From Kalaharituber pfeilii (Eukaryota > Ascomycota > Pezizomycetes > Pezizales > Pezizaceae): DNA of 64,000 nt. Below are positions 1 to 10,054 of this stretch, in pieces; position 1 is the first letter of the stretch, and each line of letters starts with the position of its first letter. The notes under the pieces were generated by a model, which was not told the origin of the DNA, ran no database searches, and saw nothing but the letters and a program-made list of their open reading frames with translations. The DNA lies in NCBI GenBank assembly GCA_015179045.1, contig WHUZ01000037.1, positions 124,001-188,000 of the forward strand, given 5' to 3'. The position numbers were made by a program, and so were the translations under genes.

Positions 1-242
1 AAGACCTAGTTCTCTCTCTTGGAGCTTGAGTACTCATGCTGTCTTTTGTAGTGGATTGACAGCTTCTTCACTGGCTTATAATTTCTGCATTTAAGGTGTA
101 AATGTCTGCATAATAAAAGGTTTTCTAGATTTATTATATTACTCACATCCAAGTCCTTAGAGAAACTCCCCCCTGCTTACAGTGGAAATGTACCCTGGTA
201 AAATTTGTTTGAATTTCACATAACCCTTAGGGGAAGGCACCC
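1..242. repeat. Truncated end of a TIR element (family A), cut by the window edge
   Basis: This segment is an inverted, slightly diverged copy of about 8531-8744. The two share the terminal motif GGTGCCTTCCCCTAAGG, then a run containing ATGTGAAATTC, then a long unique interior. The 8531 copy lacks about 29 bp present here. The motif points outward at 242, so this is one complete end of an element whose rest lies left of the window. No coding capacity is visible. The class II assignment rests on the terminal inverted repeats of the full copy at 8531-9143. Confidence 0.7.
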
Positions 243-1379
243 AATTTCACCGACCGTACTTCGAGAGGAGAGATGATATCCCTTGCTGCAGTTTGTGGGG
301 AATCATAATCTATCTGGTACCTTACCCTATCGGGTATCTTGGCATTATTGACTTCCCTTTTTAGCATCTTGGCATTATCGTGTGCAGAGTACCTCTACTG
401 AGTCTGCGCAGATGTGCAAGTGGTACATACCGTAAGTATGAGTCCACATTATATTGGACCGCTAGGACTAACTACATGAGCCCAATAATTATATTTTCTA
501 TGGCCCGTGCTGGTACTGGCATTCTGTGGAAATAGGAAAAACAAATACTGGTTCTGGTACATGATACGTGCAGATCACCAGGCGACCGCGAGGGTTGAGG
601 AAAACTGGGAAAGTATCTACTACTTCGCTCACGGTATATCTTTGGAAGTGCTCTGCTGCTGTACGAATTTAAACTGACTGCTTCACACATGCTCCCCACT
701 CGCTTCGCTGTGGGTTAATACTCTTCTTGGGGCGGTGGCGAACCACAAGGGGATAGCGAATGTACATTTCTGGACAGGGGTGTAAGATGTTGCACAAGGG
801 TCAGGCAAGACACCGGCGACGCGATTTTTGAAAAAAAAATAGGATGATGGGGATTATGCTATTCGGTCATAGTGGGAGGAAGTTGTTGGGTAATGACAGC
901 CTTCGGTTTCTCACCTGCCGGTACTGGCTGAGAGAGTCTGGGCATGAGATCAGTTGCTGAGAATCATTACTGACCGTAAAGTGTCAGCGGCAACTACCAT
1001 GACAGAACAAGCGCTTGGAAGCGACAGTAATGTCTCCACCTGCAAAACTGACATAAAAGCTCTCAGTGTGCAGATACAATTTCTGAAAATGCAAGCTGCC
1101 ACCTCAATCCCAAGCCTCAGAGATACGACTGTTTAAGTGATTGTGATACATGGAATAGTCCGCAGGAAAAGGATAGGGAACATCCAGAATTGGTTGAAGA
1201 CTGCAAATGGGTAGATGGTAAAAGATTACTGGAATTTGTTTGCTGAGAAGGCAGGAGATACTACTGGGATATGGAGAGTCATTTTCCTGGATAGTGAGTC
1301 ACAGTTGCATTTACATTTGTATTTAGCCTTGTCATAGCTCGTGGGGCAGCGTATAAGTATTGACATTAAATAAAGAAGT

Positions 1380-2300
1380 AAAAGTATGAATTGCACGGTC
1401 ATTGGAAAGAGTGTGCTAGGGTAGTCTCACTCGAAGGGGCAACAGGATTTATGCGAAGAAAATAAAAACGAGTTGCAACTCCCAATACCACTATACTACA
1501 AAGGAATTATAACCTCAATTGTGCAGAGAACTACATTGCCAATGAGGGGAACATCCAAATTCGCAGGGGACATAGAATTAGGAGACTGAAAATAGCTTGT
1601 AATTGGATGGGATCCAGCTACTAGATAACTCTAACTCAGCAAGGTTGCAGCTACAAGTCCCGGTGCCAGAAGGGGCGACACTGAATGGGGTGAGTAATAC
1701 ATGCAGAATAGTATGGGAGAAAAGGGCGGCGAAGAGAATGAAAGGTAATAAGGAGGTAGACAAGGCGGCACGAAGTGGAACCTATCCCCCATACTAGAAG
1801 AAGGTGGTAACAGAGACAGGCATGCGGACGATGGCCAAGCAGCGAAGAGCGGAGGAGAGAAACAGGCTGGACTTGAGCTACCGGCCACTCAAGATGCTGG
1901 GCAGGTTAACGGGAACACTGGGGGGCATTCTGGGTCGGAAAGGTTTGAGGGTATGGAGGCCAAAGCTTGGGAAGGCAAATATTTCAGAATACTGGTGGTT
2001 CCGAATGCAAGAGGAAAGAAACAGAACAGATCTGGTCCAGGCGCGAGGAGTGGAAGAAAAGGTGCGACAAGAAAGCTTCGACACGAAAGAACGGCGAACC
2101 GGTGGTGAGTAGAAACTGGTTATGAGACTAGGGCAGAGAGGTGACATGCGAGCTTTTTGATATTTCCTGTTGGCATGTTGTTATTAGGATATTGTGATTT
2201 TGATGTTGTGGTTGTGGTTGTTTTTATCTCCTTTTGTTATCAATTTCGTCATAATCAGGGCCCCATGATATTAAAAGCGGGAGAGAGAAAAAAAAAAGGT
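1380..2300 (+). mobile_element. Decayed LINE (Tad1-like) fragment, RNase H region, unit 1 copy
   Basis: The segment parallels 15370-16285, whose plus-strand translation keeps WVKGHK and GNKEVD, motifs typical of the C-terminal RNase H domain of fungal non-LTR retrotransposons. This copy has lost WVKGHK through a short deletion but keeps GNKEVDKAARSGTYPPY. A poly(A) run at 2285-2297 ends it, and the same position in the other copy is also a poly(A) run. Frames are broken, so the fragment is dead. The LINE assignment is by motif only; the clade is a guess. Confidence 0.45.
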
Positions 2301-2899
2301 CCCGACACGCTGGTGCAGCATGGTCAGTAGCACCTGTACTGTCACAAACCTGGAGAGGGCCTTGGCATTGCACGTGACCTGGTGAAGGAAGGCCAGAGGA
2401 GAGGGTACTGGAAGGTTCGGCGGGTTGACGAACTGGGAAACTACCAAAAGGGGAAGGGGGTACTTGAGAATTACGGGTATATCAAGAGGGAGGAGGAGGC
2501 CTTCTCTGTAGCAGAACACACAATGCAATACAATCATCGTTACAAGGTAGAAGAAAGTCAGATCCCTAGACCTCGTTCAATTCCAGTGATTTACTCCTTC
2601 TTGCCTCTAGTCCACTTTCCTCCTCTACAGTCCTCTACACGTTAACCCTTGCTGCCCGTGCTGGCACTAGATTTTGTAGCAGGTGAAGTTACAAAGGCCA
2701 GGCTATACCGGTTCGGGAACTAGAGTTATGCGATGCCCGGATTGTTGCAACATGTGTTCCGCTCACGGATTCAAATCTTGAGAGCGCTGGGAGCGCTAGG
2801 ATCTGATCATGATGCCGATGAGCATCTACTAAAAGCATCTTGAAATTGCTTGCTCAATGTGTCTTGTAATATTGGCTGTGTGTACTAAATTGTCTGCAT
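2301..2899. other. No gene recognised
   Basis: The stretch holds short overlapping open frames on both strands with no recognisable motif, splice pattern or repeat. It starts just after the poly(A) end of the LINE fragment. The sequence CCCGACA, then A or C, then GCTGGTGCAG follows the poly(A) in both duplication units, after which similarity between the units stops. Confidence 0.5.
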
Positions 2900-3265
2900 T
2901 GTTTCTTGTTCTGTATACTCCCACTGTTTTTAACAGGGGTTGAATTCAGAAGTGTCAGCCATTCGTGTATCTTCATCACACATCGATTGAGTAGAGGTAT
3001 CCTTGTTCTGTATACTCCCGCTGTTTTCAACAGGGTTTCATTAAGCTGTATATTCTCACTCCCACTGTTTTCAACAGGGGTTTCAATTCTCTCGTTCCCA
3101 CTGTTTTTAGCAGGGGTTTCTATATTCTCTCTCCCACTGTTTTTAGCAGGGGTTTCTATATTCTCTCTCCCACTGTTTTTAGCAGGGGTTTCTATATTCT
3201 CTCTCCCACTGTTTTTAGCAGGGGTTTCTATATTTTCTCCCACTGTTTTCAGCAGGGGTTTCTTT
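2900..3265 (-). repeat. 36-bp minisatellite encoding a 12-residue repeat
   Basis: A 36-bp unit (plus-strand core CCCACTGTTTTTAGCAGGGG) is repeated in tandem, four times almost identically between about 3105 and 3250, with degenerate copies back to 2918. Read on the minus strand the unit stays in frame and encodes ENIETPAKNSGR. Because the length is a multiple of three and one frame stays open through the array, it probably expanded inside a coding sequence. It lies directly downstream, on the minus strand, of the Copia remnant at 3400-3740. That is where Copia polyproteins have a variable linker between integrase and reverse transcriptase. Confidence 0.75.
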
Positions 3266-3399
3266 GACCTCTTCATTCAATTCTTGTATGCGATGACTCT
3301 CATTGCTTTCAATGACTGCAGACATATTCATTTCATCAACACTGAGGGTAGTAATATGAGGACTCAGCTCATAATCGATTGCGATCCTTACTATGCACT

Positions 3400-3740
3400 T
3401 CCACTTCGCCGTATCTTTCAATGACGGAACTCTCTTTATCATGTCTTTCAATGACTGAATTCACTTCGTCATGTCTCTCAATGACAGTATTATCTTCGTC
3501 ATGTCTCTCAATGTTAGTATTCTCTTCATGTCCTTTAATGATGGTGTTAATTGCGGCAACAGTATTGCGCATTTCTGTGTCTGTATCTGATCTTATGCTG
3601 TGTTTTTATCAAATATCACTGGCTTCAAACACCTGGAGGCTTTGGGATTCTCAAACGCGCCATATTCTTTTCTTTGGTATGAGCATGGGCATTGCAGCCA
3701 AAAATTCTGAGGTGTTGTAGCTCCGGCACCTTCCATATCA
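3400..3740 (-). pseudogene. Decayed Ty1/Copia-like pol fragment (integrase C-terminal region) with a 30-bp repeat
   Basis: Minus-strand translation of about 3740-3590 gives LRIFGCNAHAHTKEKN and, in another frame, PVIFDKNT. These resemble the FGC-x-A-x-x-H and VIFDE boxes of Copia integrases; stops and frame changes separate them. About 3570-3415 is a second minisatellite of about 30 bp encoding VIERHDEVNS-like units. Together with the 36-bp array next to it, this reads as the end of integrase followed by an expanded linker. No reverse transcriptase, LTR or primer site was recognised nearby. The assignment is moderate because the conserved text is short. Confidence 0.4.
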
Positions 3741-3854
3741 CGCGAGTCCAGAGTCACTCAGCATACTCACTACCATCTTCTTGGATTGATATGTAATTCT
3801 GTTATAGTATGCTCTTAAACTAACTCCCACCGCCGACTTTCTAACCTTCTTATA

Positions 3855-4960
3855 CCCTGGCAGAGCGTGTAATTTGATGCTGTAGCGCGTGGTATTAATT
3901 CGCACTGTAGAGCGTGGTATTAATTCACTGCAAAGGGAGGGTATTGAGGCACCGTAGGGCGTGGTGTTAACTCACTGCTAAGGCTGGTATTGAGGCACTG
4001 CAGAGCGTGTAATTTGATGCTGTAGCGCGTGGTATTAATTCGCACTGTAGAGCGTGGTATTAATTCACTGCAAAGGGAGGGTATTGAGGCACCGTAGGGC
4101 GTGGTCTTAACTCACTGCTAAGGCTGGTATTGAGGCACCGCAGAGCATGTAATTTGATGCTGTAGGGCATGGTATTGGCTCGCTGCAAAAGAGGAGGTAT
4201 TGAGGCACCGTGGAGTATGTGATGTGATGCTGTAGTGCGTGGTATTGACTCGCACCGTAGAGTTAACTCACTGCCAAGGCTGGTATTGAGGTACCGTAGG
4301 GCGTGGTCTTAACTCACTGCTAAGGCTGGTATTGAGGCACCATAGAGCGTGTAATTTGATGCTGTAGCACATATTAGCTCGCTGCAAAAGAAGAGGTATT
4401 GAGGCACCGGAGAGCGCGTAATTTGATGCTGTAGCGCGTGGTATTGACTCGCGGCAGAGGGGGGTATTGAGGCGTGGTCTTAACTCACTGCTAAGGCTAG
4501 TATTCAGGCACCATAGAGCGTGTAATTTGATGCTGTAGTACGTGTATTGGCTCGCAACAGAGGGGGTGTATTGAGGGACCACAGAGCGCATAATTCAATG
4601 CTGTAGCGTATGGTATTGGCTCGTGGTAGAGGGGGTATTGAGGCACTGTAGAGTGTGGTATTAATTCGCTGCAATTATTGAGCACCGTAGCGCGTGGCAT
4701 TAATTCACTGATGCTGTAGTGCATGGTATTAATTCGCTATAGAGGGAGGGTATTGAGGCAGCGCGGAGCGTGTAATTCGATGCTGTAGCGCATGGTATTT
4801 GCTCGCGGCAGAGGGAGGTATTGAGGCACCGTAGAGTATAGTATTAATTCGCTGCAAATTATTGAGCACCGTAGCGCGTGGCATTAATTCACTGATGCTG
4901 TAGTGCATGGTATTAATTCGCTATAGAGGGAGGGTATTGAGCACCGTAGAGCATGGCGAT
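3855..4960. repeat. Satellite array with 140-bp higher-order unit
   Basis: The motif GAGCGTGTAATTTGATGC starts at about 3863, 4003 and (with a change) 4143, a clean 140-bp period. Each unit contains shorter related words such as GTGGTATTAATTCGC and GGTATTGAGGCACCG, spaced 25-45 bp apart, which suggests the 140-bp unit arose from a smaller one. After about 4300 the order becomes irregular with deletions, and a second local repeat appears around 4660-4760 and 4850-4940. Open frames over the array are by-products of the repeat. The window shows no other copy. Confidence 0.85.
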
Positions 4961-5706
4961 GCCACAGGAGCGTAGTATCACGATGTTGGTAATGGGGTAG
5001 TATGTACAGCATGAGCAGCAAGTTCAATGCAATATTTTACAAGCATATTTCATTACAAAATCGGTGCATATGCTCACCATGAAGCTACATAATTAAACAG
5101 TCATTGCATTGGAGTATGAGCATCAAATACGATGCAGCATTGATGATAAGACTACATATAATAGTATTAGTTGATCATCCGAAACTTGAACAGGGGAAAA
5201 ATCTCAGTAGCGTCATGAAAACAGGGGAAAAAAAAGGTTTTCTTCATGTGAATTATAAGGTGCCTTCGGCACCGCATGTAAACATTAAGTACTTCTTCTC
5301 TTCATGTCCTGTACTCCACAGACTTCACTCACACTAAAATACTCGTCCAAACTTAATATTAAATATTCTTTTCCTTGCTCTCGAGCTATGCCCCCATCTT
5401 CGACGGGGCCCCCCTCACACAATAACAAAATAATCTTATTAGCTATCAAATACCTTTCCTCCACGTACCTTCAACTGACAAACCTAATACTCCTACCCGT
5501 GACGTAAATAAAACAAACTTCTCAGAAAATAACTTACATAATAAAACAATATAAACCTCCCATAACGAAATAATTCTATTGAAACTTTCAATGGTTCTCG
5601 TGAATATCTAGCTAACACCCTTGTATTTTTTGTAAAGTAAACAAAACTCCCCGACCATGCAAATCAAAAAATCAAACAGGAACGAGAAATCTAAACGCCT
5701 TACTCT
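4961..5706. other. No gene recognised; 3' flank of the minus-strand gene at 5707
   Basis: This is AT-rich sequence with scattered short frames. About 5510-5700 is probably the 3' untranslated region of the small membrane protein gene that ends at 5707, since it lies immediately downstream on the minus strand. I see no repeats or motifs in the rest. Confidence 0.4.
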
Positions 5707-6353
5707 TCACCACCATCTTGTCTTTGATTCAATTCTAGCCTCCATAGTTCTCATCTCTGCAAGAATAACTTTCTCCGAGTTTGCGACTGTATCCTTTACA
5801 TAATCTTTCATGTTTGCGACTGTATCCTTTACATAATCTTTCATGTCCTTCTCTCGAGCTGCATCATAGTAATACACCTTAAATACAGCCTATTGATGTC
5901 AGTAACCACACAACATCAAATCATAAGAAACATACTTACCGAACCTATTCCCAAAAGAACTGTTCCGACACCGAAGGTAAGCACCCACTTCACCTCATTG
6001 TGAGTACGCTCGTTTAGTTTGAGAGCCATGGTGGCATCCTAATTCACTCCGTTAGTACATGAGTACAAACTTGAAGTTGAAATCTTTACATTCTCGATCT
6101 TATTAATCCTATCAGACCTCAGGCCAAGTAATTCTTTTGATGATTCGGCACCATCTGTCCCAACCGGATTTTCAGTAATGTTTCGGCTCTAAAGTATTTG
6201 AATCAGTACAAAATTATCTGAGTAATTTAATGACAACAGCCTATGTTTTGTATAACTTACTCGAGTACCAGTAAACATACGTTTTCTGATCACTCGCCCC
6301 CTCATGGCAGACCTGTAATGCAAACCAGCAAAAAAAGGGCTCAACGATGGCAT
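5707..6353 (-). CDS. Small single-pass membrane protein with coiled-coil tail, probably mitochondrial
   Basis: Four exons on the minus strand: 6261-6353, 6090-6188, 5940-6038 and 5707-5889. Introns are 6189-6260, 6039-6089 and 5890-5939. All three junctions have GT donors and AG acceptors in phase 0 and join into a 157-residue protein. The first 31 residues are rich in Arg and Ser with no acidic residue, like a mitochondrial presequence. Exon 3 ends in a hydrophobic segment (VLTFGVGTVLLGIGS) that continues into exon 4, at about residues 82-100. The tail is charged and helical, with an exact 11-residue duplication (MKDYVKDTVAN) from a 33-bp tandem repeat at about 5780-5845. I do not recognise the family; MCUR1/CCDC90-like inner-membrane proteins have a comparable layout but this is only an analogy. 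The frame is open upstream of the chosen ATG to about 6449, so an extra 5' exon or upstream start is possible. Confidence 0.6.
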
Positions 6354-6590
6354 TCCGATGTGTTGAAATACGATAGAAACTGCGGCTGATTTTCGATGGA
6401 TATCTGTGTTGCGTTCTCTTGCCTCTGTTCCGTTGACTTTACGAAGCAAAACGTAGCTGAATGACTGCCCTATGGAGTAATTAAACCTAACTACCGTGTC
6501 GGAAATAGCCTGACTATATAGCCCTCTTTCCTTGGCAGAATGTCTCTGAGGTCCCCATTCATCACGTTACCACTAATGCACTAATGCTTG
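6354..6590. promoter_or_regulatory. 5' flank of the minus-strand gene at 5707-6353
   Basis: This is the upstream side of the small membrane protein gene. The reading frame of its first exon stays open here to about 6449 without an ATG, so part of it may be an exon. No defined promoter element is recognised. Confidence 0.3.
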
Positions 6591-6594
6591 GCTC

Positions 6595-6860
6595 TTGGCC
6601 TTGCAAGAGGAAGATCCTTTCCTCGGGGGAAAACCCTGTTACGGGTTGCAACCGACCGTTTGCAAACCGTTGCACCAAAAGGTAGAACTACCGGTACCAC
6701 CCGGTAGTGCGGTCGGCATATATAGGAGTATCCGGACGGGCTGGTCAGCGACTCGCTTACGTTTGCGCACGTGGTCAGGGATCTTGGCTCCTTTAGACGT
6801 CCACACGTACTAGTAATCAGCTTCCCTCTGCCGCCATGGCACGCCAAGCCGTGACAAACC
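6595..6860. repeat. Dispersed repeat (family B), copy 1
   Basis: The core at about 6640-6790 matches the reverse complement of 13720-13885. Shared words include AACCGACCGTTTGC, TTGCACCAAAAGGTAG and a TATAGGAGTATCCGG-like block. The second copy sits inside duplication unit 2, at a place where unit 1 (about 790-815) has no such sequence, so it behaves as a mobile insertion. No terminal inverted repeats or coding capacity were identified. Confidence 0.6.
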
Positions 6861-6879
6861 CCCCCTGGTGGTTCCATGC

Positions 6880-8530
6880 GCTATGATACAGCTGCACCGC
6901 CCCGAAGTCATGACGGCCACTGGACTGGCGCGAGAGTAATCTTGTGTGCGTGCGTCCCCTGCTCCTGCATCCTGGCCCTATGATAGCAGATCAGCTCGCA
7001 AACCCATGTCGCACGCAGCTCTTGCACGCCCTCCTACTGCGTGGGTAAAGCGCGGGACGGTACTGTATGAGTACAGAAAAGTACTGACTCCTGCCATACA
7101 AGATTACCCGGAACACCCCTTCAGCAGTCGTGCCCTGCCCGGATTGCAGGCAAAACAGCTGTCGTGCCGCTGACGCGCTCAGCACCCGTATTCAAACCAG
7201 GGTACCGAGAGTTCCGTAGCACTGAAGCGTCAAGCCGACGACCGCCCAGGACAGAACCATCAAAGCTCTTACCACAATCCGACAGCAGCAAACGGGCAGA
7301 CGCGCCGGCCAACAGACGAAAGTCCGGTGCCAACAGCGGCTACTCGCCCGCGCAGTTCAGGCGAACACGAAATTGTATCCTCTTCTAGATCTTTCATACA
7401 AACCGTGTGACTAGTCCGCACCGCAACAGACTACGTTTGACAAACCCCTCCGACCCCCGCGGTCCCCCCTCCGCCTCCGACCCCCTGGTTTGATACCCTC
7501 TTCCACGCAAAGTGGGTTTCCTGAAAAAAAAAAAAAAGGAAAGTAAGACCCCACCTGGCTGCAACCGGGCTATCGCTCTGATAGAGTGAACCTTAAACGT
7601 GCTGCTGCACCCCGTTCTTGTGCCGCTCTCAGCACCAACCAGCAAGCTACATCCAGACGTCGGGATCCTAGCTGGTCAATATCAGATACTCTAGTGACCA
7701 ATACTCGAGCAAGTAACCGGACATATCCCGCTTGTCCTATCAATTATTTCACTTGGCGTGCTTGTGTCAACGGCCCATCATATATTCTGAATCCATTACT
7801 TGTTTCCCCCCCCCCCCCCCACATTTCCTATGTCAATTCAAAGTTGAGGTTGCAAGTTAATGCCTAATATGTTCGATCCACAGTCCACTAAACCTGAGGC
7901 CAGCGTGAGCAACCGAGAATGACATTGGTATCGTAAACGTTACTGCTGGATTTTGGATCCTACAGAGATATTAAGTGTGGCATACAGTCAATTACCATCA
8001 GACGCTGTTCGCTGCTGTGACAGTGCCTGCAATTGAACTGCAGTGGAGGAGGAATCAGAGGAAGCCTACAAGCAAGTGGAGTTGTTCATCCACACTTTGG
8101 TTCTAGACTATCAAATTGTTTATCAGTGGCTATGGGGGCAAGCAAACATCACTAAAGTACAGTACCTAGACACAAGCAGTAACTGGCCTCCCGACCGAGA
8201 GGCCCTCTATACCACCACGCTCCTACTCCCATACCTCCACCCTAACTCCCCCCTGCACTGATCCATTCCCGCTCTCTACTGTGCTCGATCTTCTCAAATA
8301 CTCACCATACTTATCATGCTATGCTGCCACCACACTTGCTATACTTCATGACATGCATATGAATACATACTCATCATGCTTCTAAGTCACTATGCCGTAC
8401 CATGCTTAAGGGTGTCTGGTGTGGTTGCTGCCAAGGTGTAGCGAGGACCCAATGGAAGGCAGTTGCCTAAGCCGAGAAGGAACTATGCTATAAGAAGGGA
8501 CAATTGCTGGCATCAAACGTAATTGACATT
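6880..8530. other. No gene recognised; GC-rich then AT-richer unique sequence
   Basis: About 6900-7650 is GC-rich, with several overlapping open frames of 60-90 codons that lack any family motif. A poly(A) tract lies at 7525-7538 and a C-tract at 7807-7820. A plus-strand frame at 8043-8261 (73 codons, ATG-like context absent) has ordinary protein composition but no recognisable domain or splice partners. I could not assign any of this. Confidence 0.4.
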
Positions 8531-9143
8531 GGGTGCCTTCCCCTAAGGATTTATGTGAAATTCAAACCAAATTTTACCAGGGTACATTTCCACCGTAAGC
8601 AGGGGGGAGTTTCTCTAAGCACTTGGGCCTGAGTAAAATAATAAATCTAGTAAATGCAGAAATTATAAGCCAGTGAAGAAGCTGTTAATCCACTACAAAA
8701 GACAGCATGAGCTCTCAAGCTCTAAGAGAGAGAACTAAGTCTTAAGAAACAGCAGTCAAGTACCACTGTATTTAAAAAGTGAAAGAGTAGAGGAGGCTGA
8801 ACTCTCAGTAAAAATTTTCCGCTGGAGTATAAAATGCATTACTGGATAATACATATGCAAGCAGGACTAGGTGCAAATGATGCAAATGTGAATTTAAATA
8901 TCCTCTTTATGGTATAGTTATTATAAACTATGCTACTTCAGCAGTAGTGTACTCTAACTAACTGCTTTTGTAATTTATTGTTTATTGTTTATTCAAGTGA
9001 GTATTTTGAAAGAGGGGGGGGGGTACCCCTCTTTCAAAAAATTGTTTCGAACGCTCTACCAAACAATAAAACAGGGATACGGACCCCGGTTTTATTTCAA
9101 AGCCGGGGTTTGAATTTCACATAAATCCTTAGGGGAACGCACC
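8531..9143. mobile_element. Full-length TIR element (family A), about 0.61 kb, non-autonomous
   Basis: The left end begins GGTGCCTTCCCCTAAGG and continues ATTTATGTGAAATTCAAAC. The right end at 9143, read inward, begins GGTGCGTTCCCCTAAGG and continues identically, giving TIRs of about 36 bp. The left 215 bp matches 1-242 (inverted) and the right 105 bp matches 63901-64000 (inverted), so at least three copies touch this window. There is no transposase frame, so it needs an enzyme in trans. The flanks give no clear target duplication; ATT on both sides is possible. A perfect hairpin of 14-bp arms lies inside at 9004-9039. Confidence 0.75.
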
Positions 9144-9605
9144 ATTTAAGCGATCCAATGAATTTTTTTTCGCTGTGCTTATTTCTTGGCGCTTGGCTCA
9201 GTACATAATAGAAATGTGTGTGATTTAAGATGTATAGACACGGGCATCAGCCACCGTCCGTCCCTTGAACGTTGGTGTGTTGACACAGGATCATGTGTAT
9301 CGCAATCGCAACAGCATGCCCCATGCCCGCCCGATTTTACGCCCAAGCACCTGAGCACTAGTACACAGCAGCACGTCGTGCTACGCCTTGCAGATTAGCG
9401 CCTGGGACAATCTACTCGCTCGTTCAGAAAGTGTTATTGCTGACTTCATATTCATGACTGACTCGAACATATGACGTACTGCTTGAGGTAGGTATGGAAC
9501 TCCAGCTACCATTATCAGCAAGAAATGCAGAATGTGCATCCACGGCTACAGCTCACTCTGCATCTAGTTAGGGGCTTGAAGGGCCAATTACCATGGGCGT
9601 ACGGG

Positions 9606-9811
9606 CGCTGGCCAGGCGCAGATTTCTACATGGATCAGTACTAGACTGACAGGGGTAGGACAGAACCTCCTTCCAGGCTCAGTAGATTTCAACCATCTGC
9701 CGCGAAGTTCTAAAATTCGAGTTAATACGGTAGTTTCATCGAGCGGCACCCTCCCAAGTCAAGAGCGCGATGATGCTTGGGGGGGAGGCAAATCTGCGCC
9801 TGGCCAGCACA
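9606..9811. mobile_element. Small TIR element (family C) carrying an unoccupied transposon target site
   Basis: The ends GCTGGCCAGGCGCAGATTT and AAATCTGCGCCTGGCCAGC form a 19-bp perfect inverted repeat around a 0.2-kb interior. About 9627-9730 matches the two flanks of the Tc1-like derivative at 61862-62476: the left part resembles 61845-61861 and the right part 62477-62570. This copy therefore shows that related sequence before the insertion. The element sits just upstream of the J/RRM gene at 10055, at a place where unit 2 lacks it. No coding capacity is seen. Confidence 0.65.
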
Positions 9812-10054
9812 TCGCACTCATGCCCTGCACCAGCTTGACGGGCTTGTTAAGTGAGGTGCTGGTTAGTATTTATAGAGGGGAAACACGGACAGGAAACCAG
9901 ATGGAAAACACAGATGGGAGAGCATACAACTTCAACGCATTCCTCCAACCATTTCCACTGCGCAAGACAATCTCGAAGGCAACTCCTGTGACTTCAACTC
10001 CCGTCCTCCCTCACCTAGGAAGCTCAAACCAGGACACCATAAACACCTGCTGCA

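Noticed and set aside
4268..4724. Minus-strand frames over the satellite
   Set aside because: They are translations of the repeat unit and shift with its irregularities.
7164..7388. Arg/Ser-rich frame resembling the spurious proteins predicted over rDNA
   Set aside because: I could not match the DNA to any rRNA segment I know, so no rRNA call is made.
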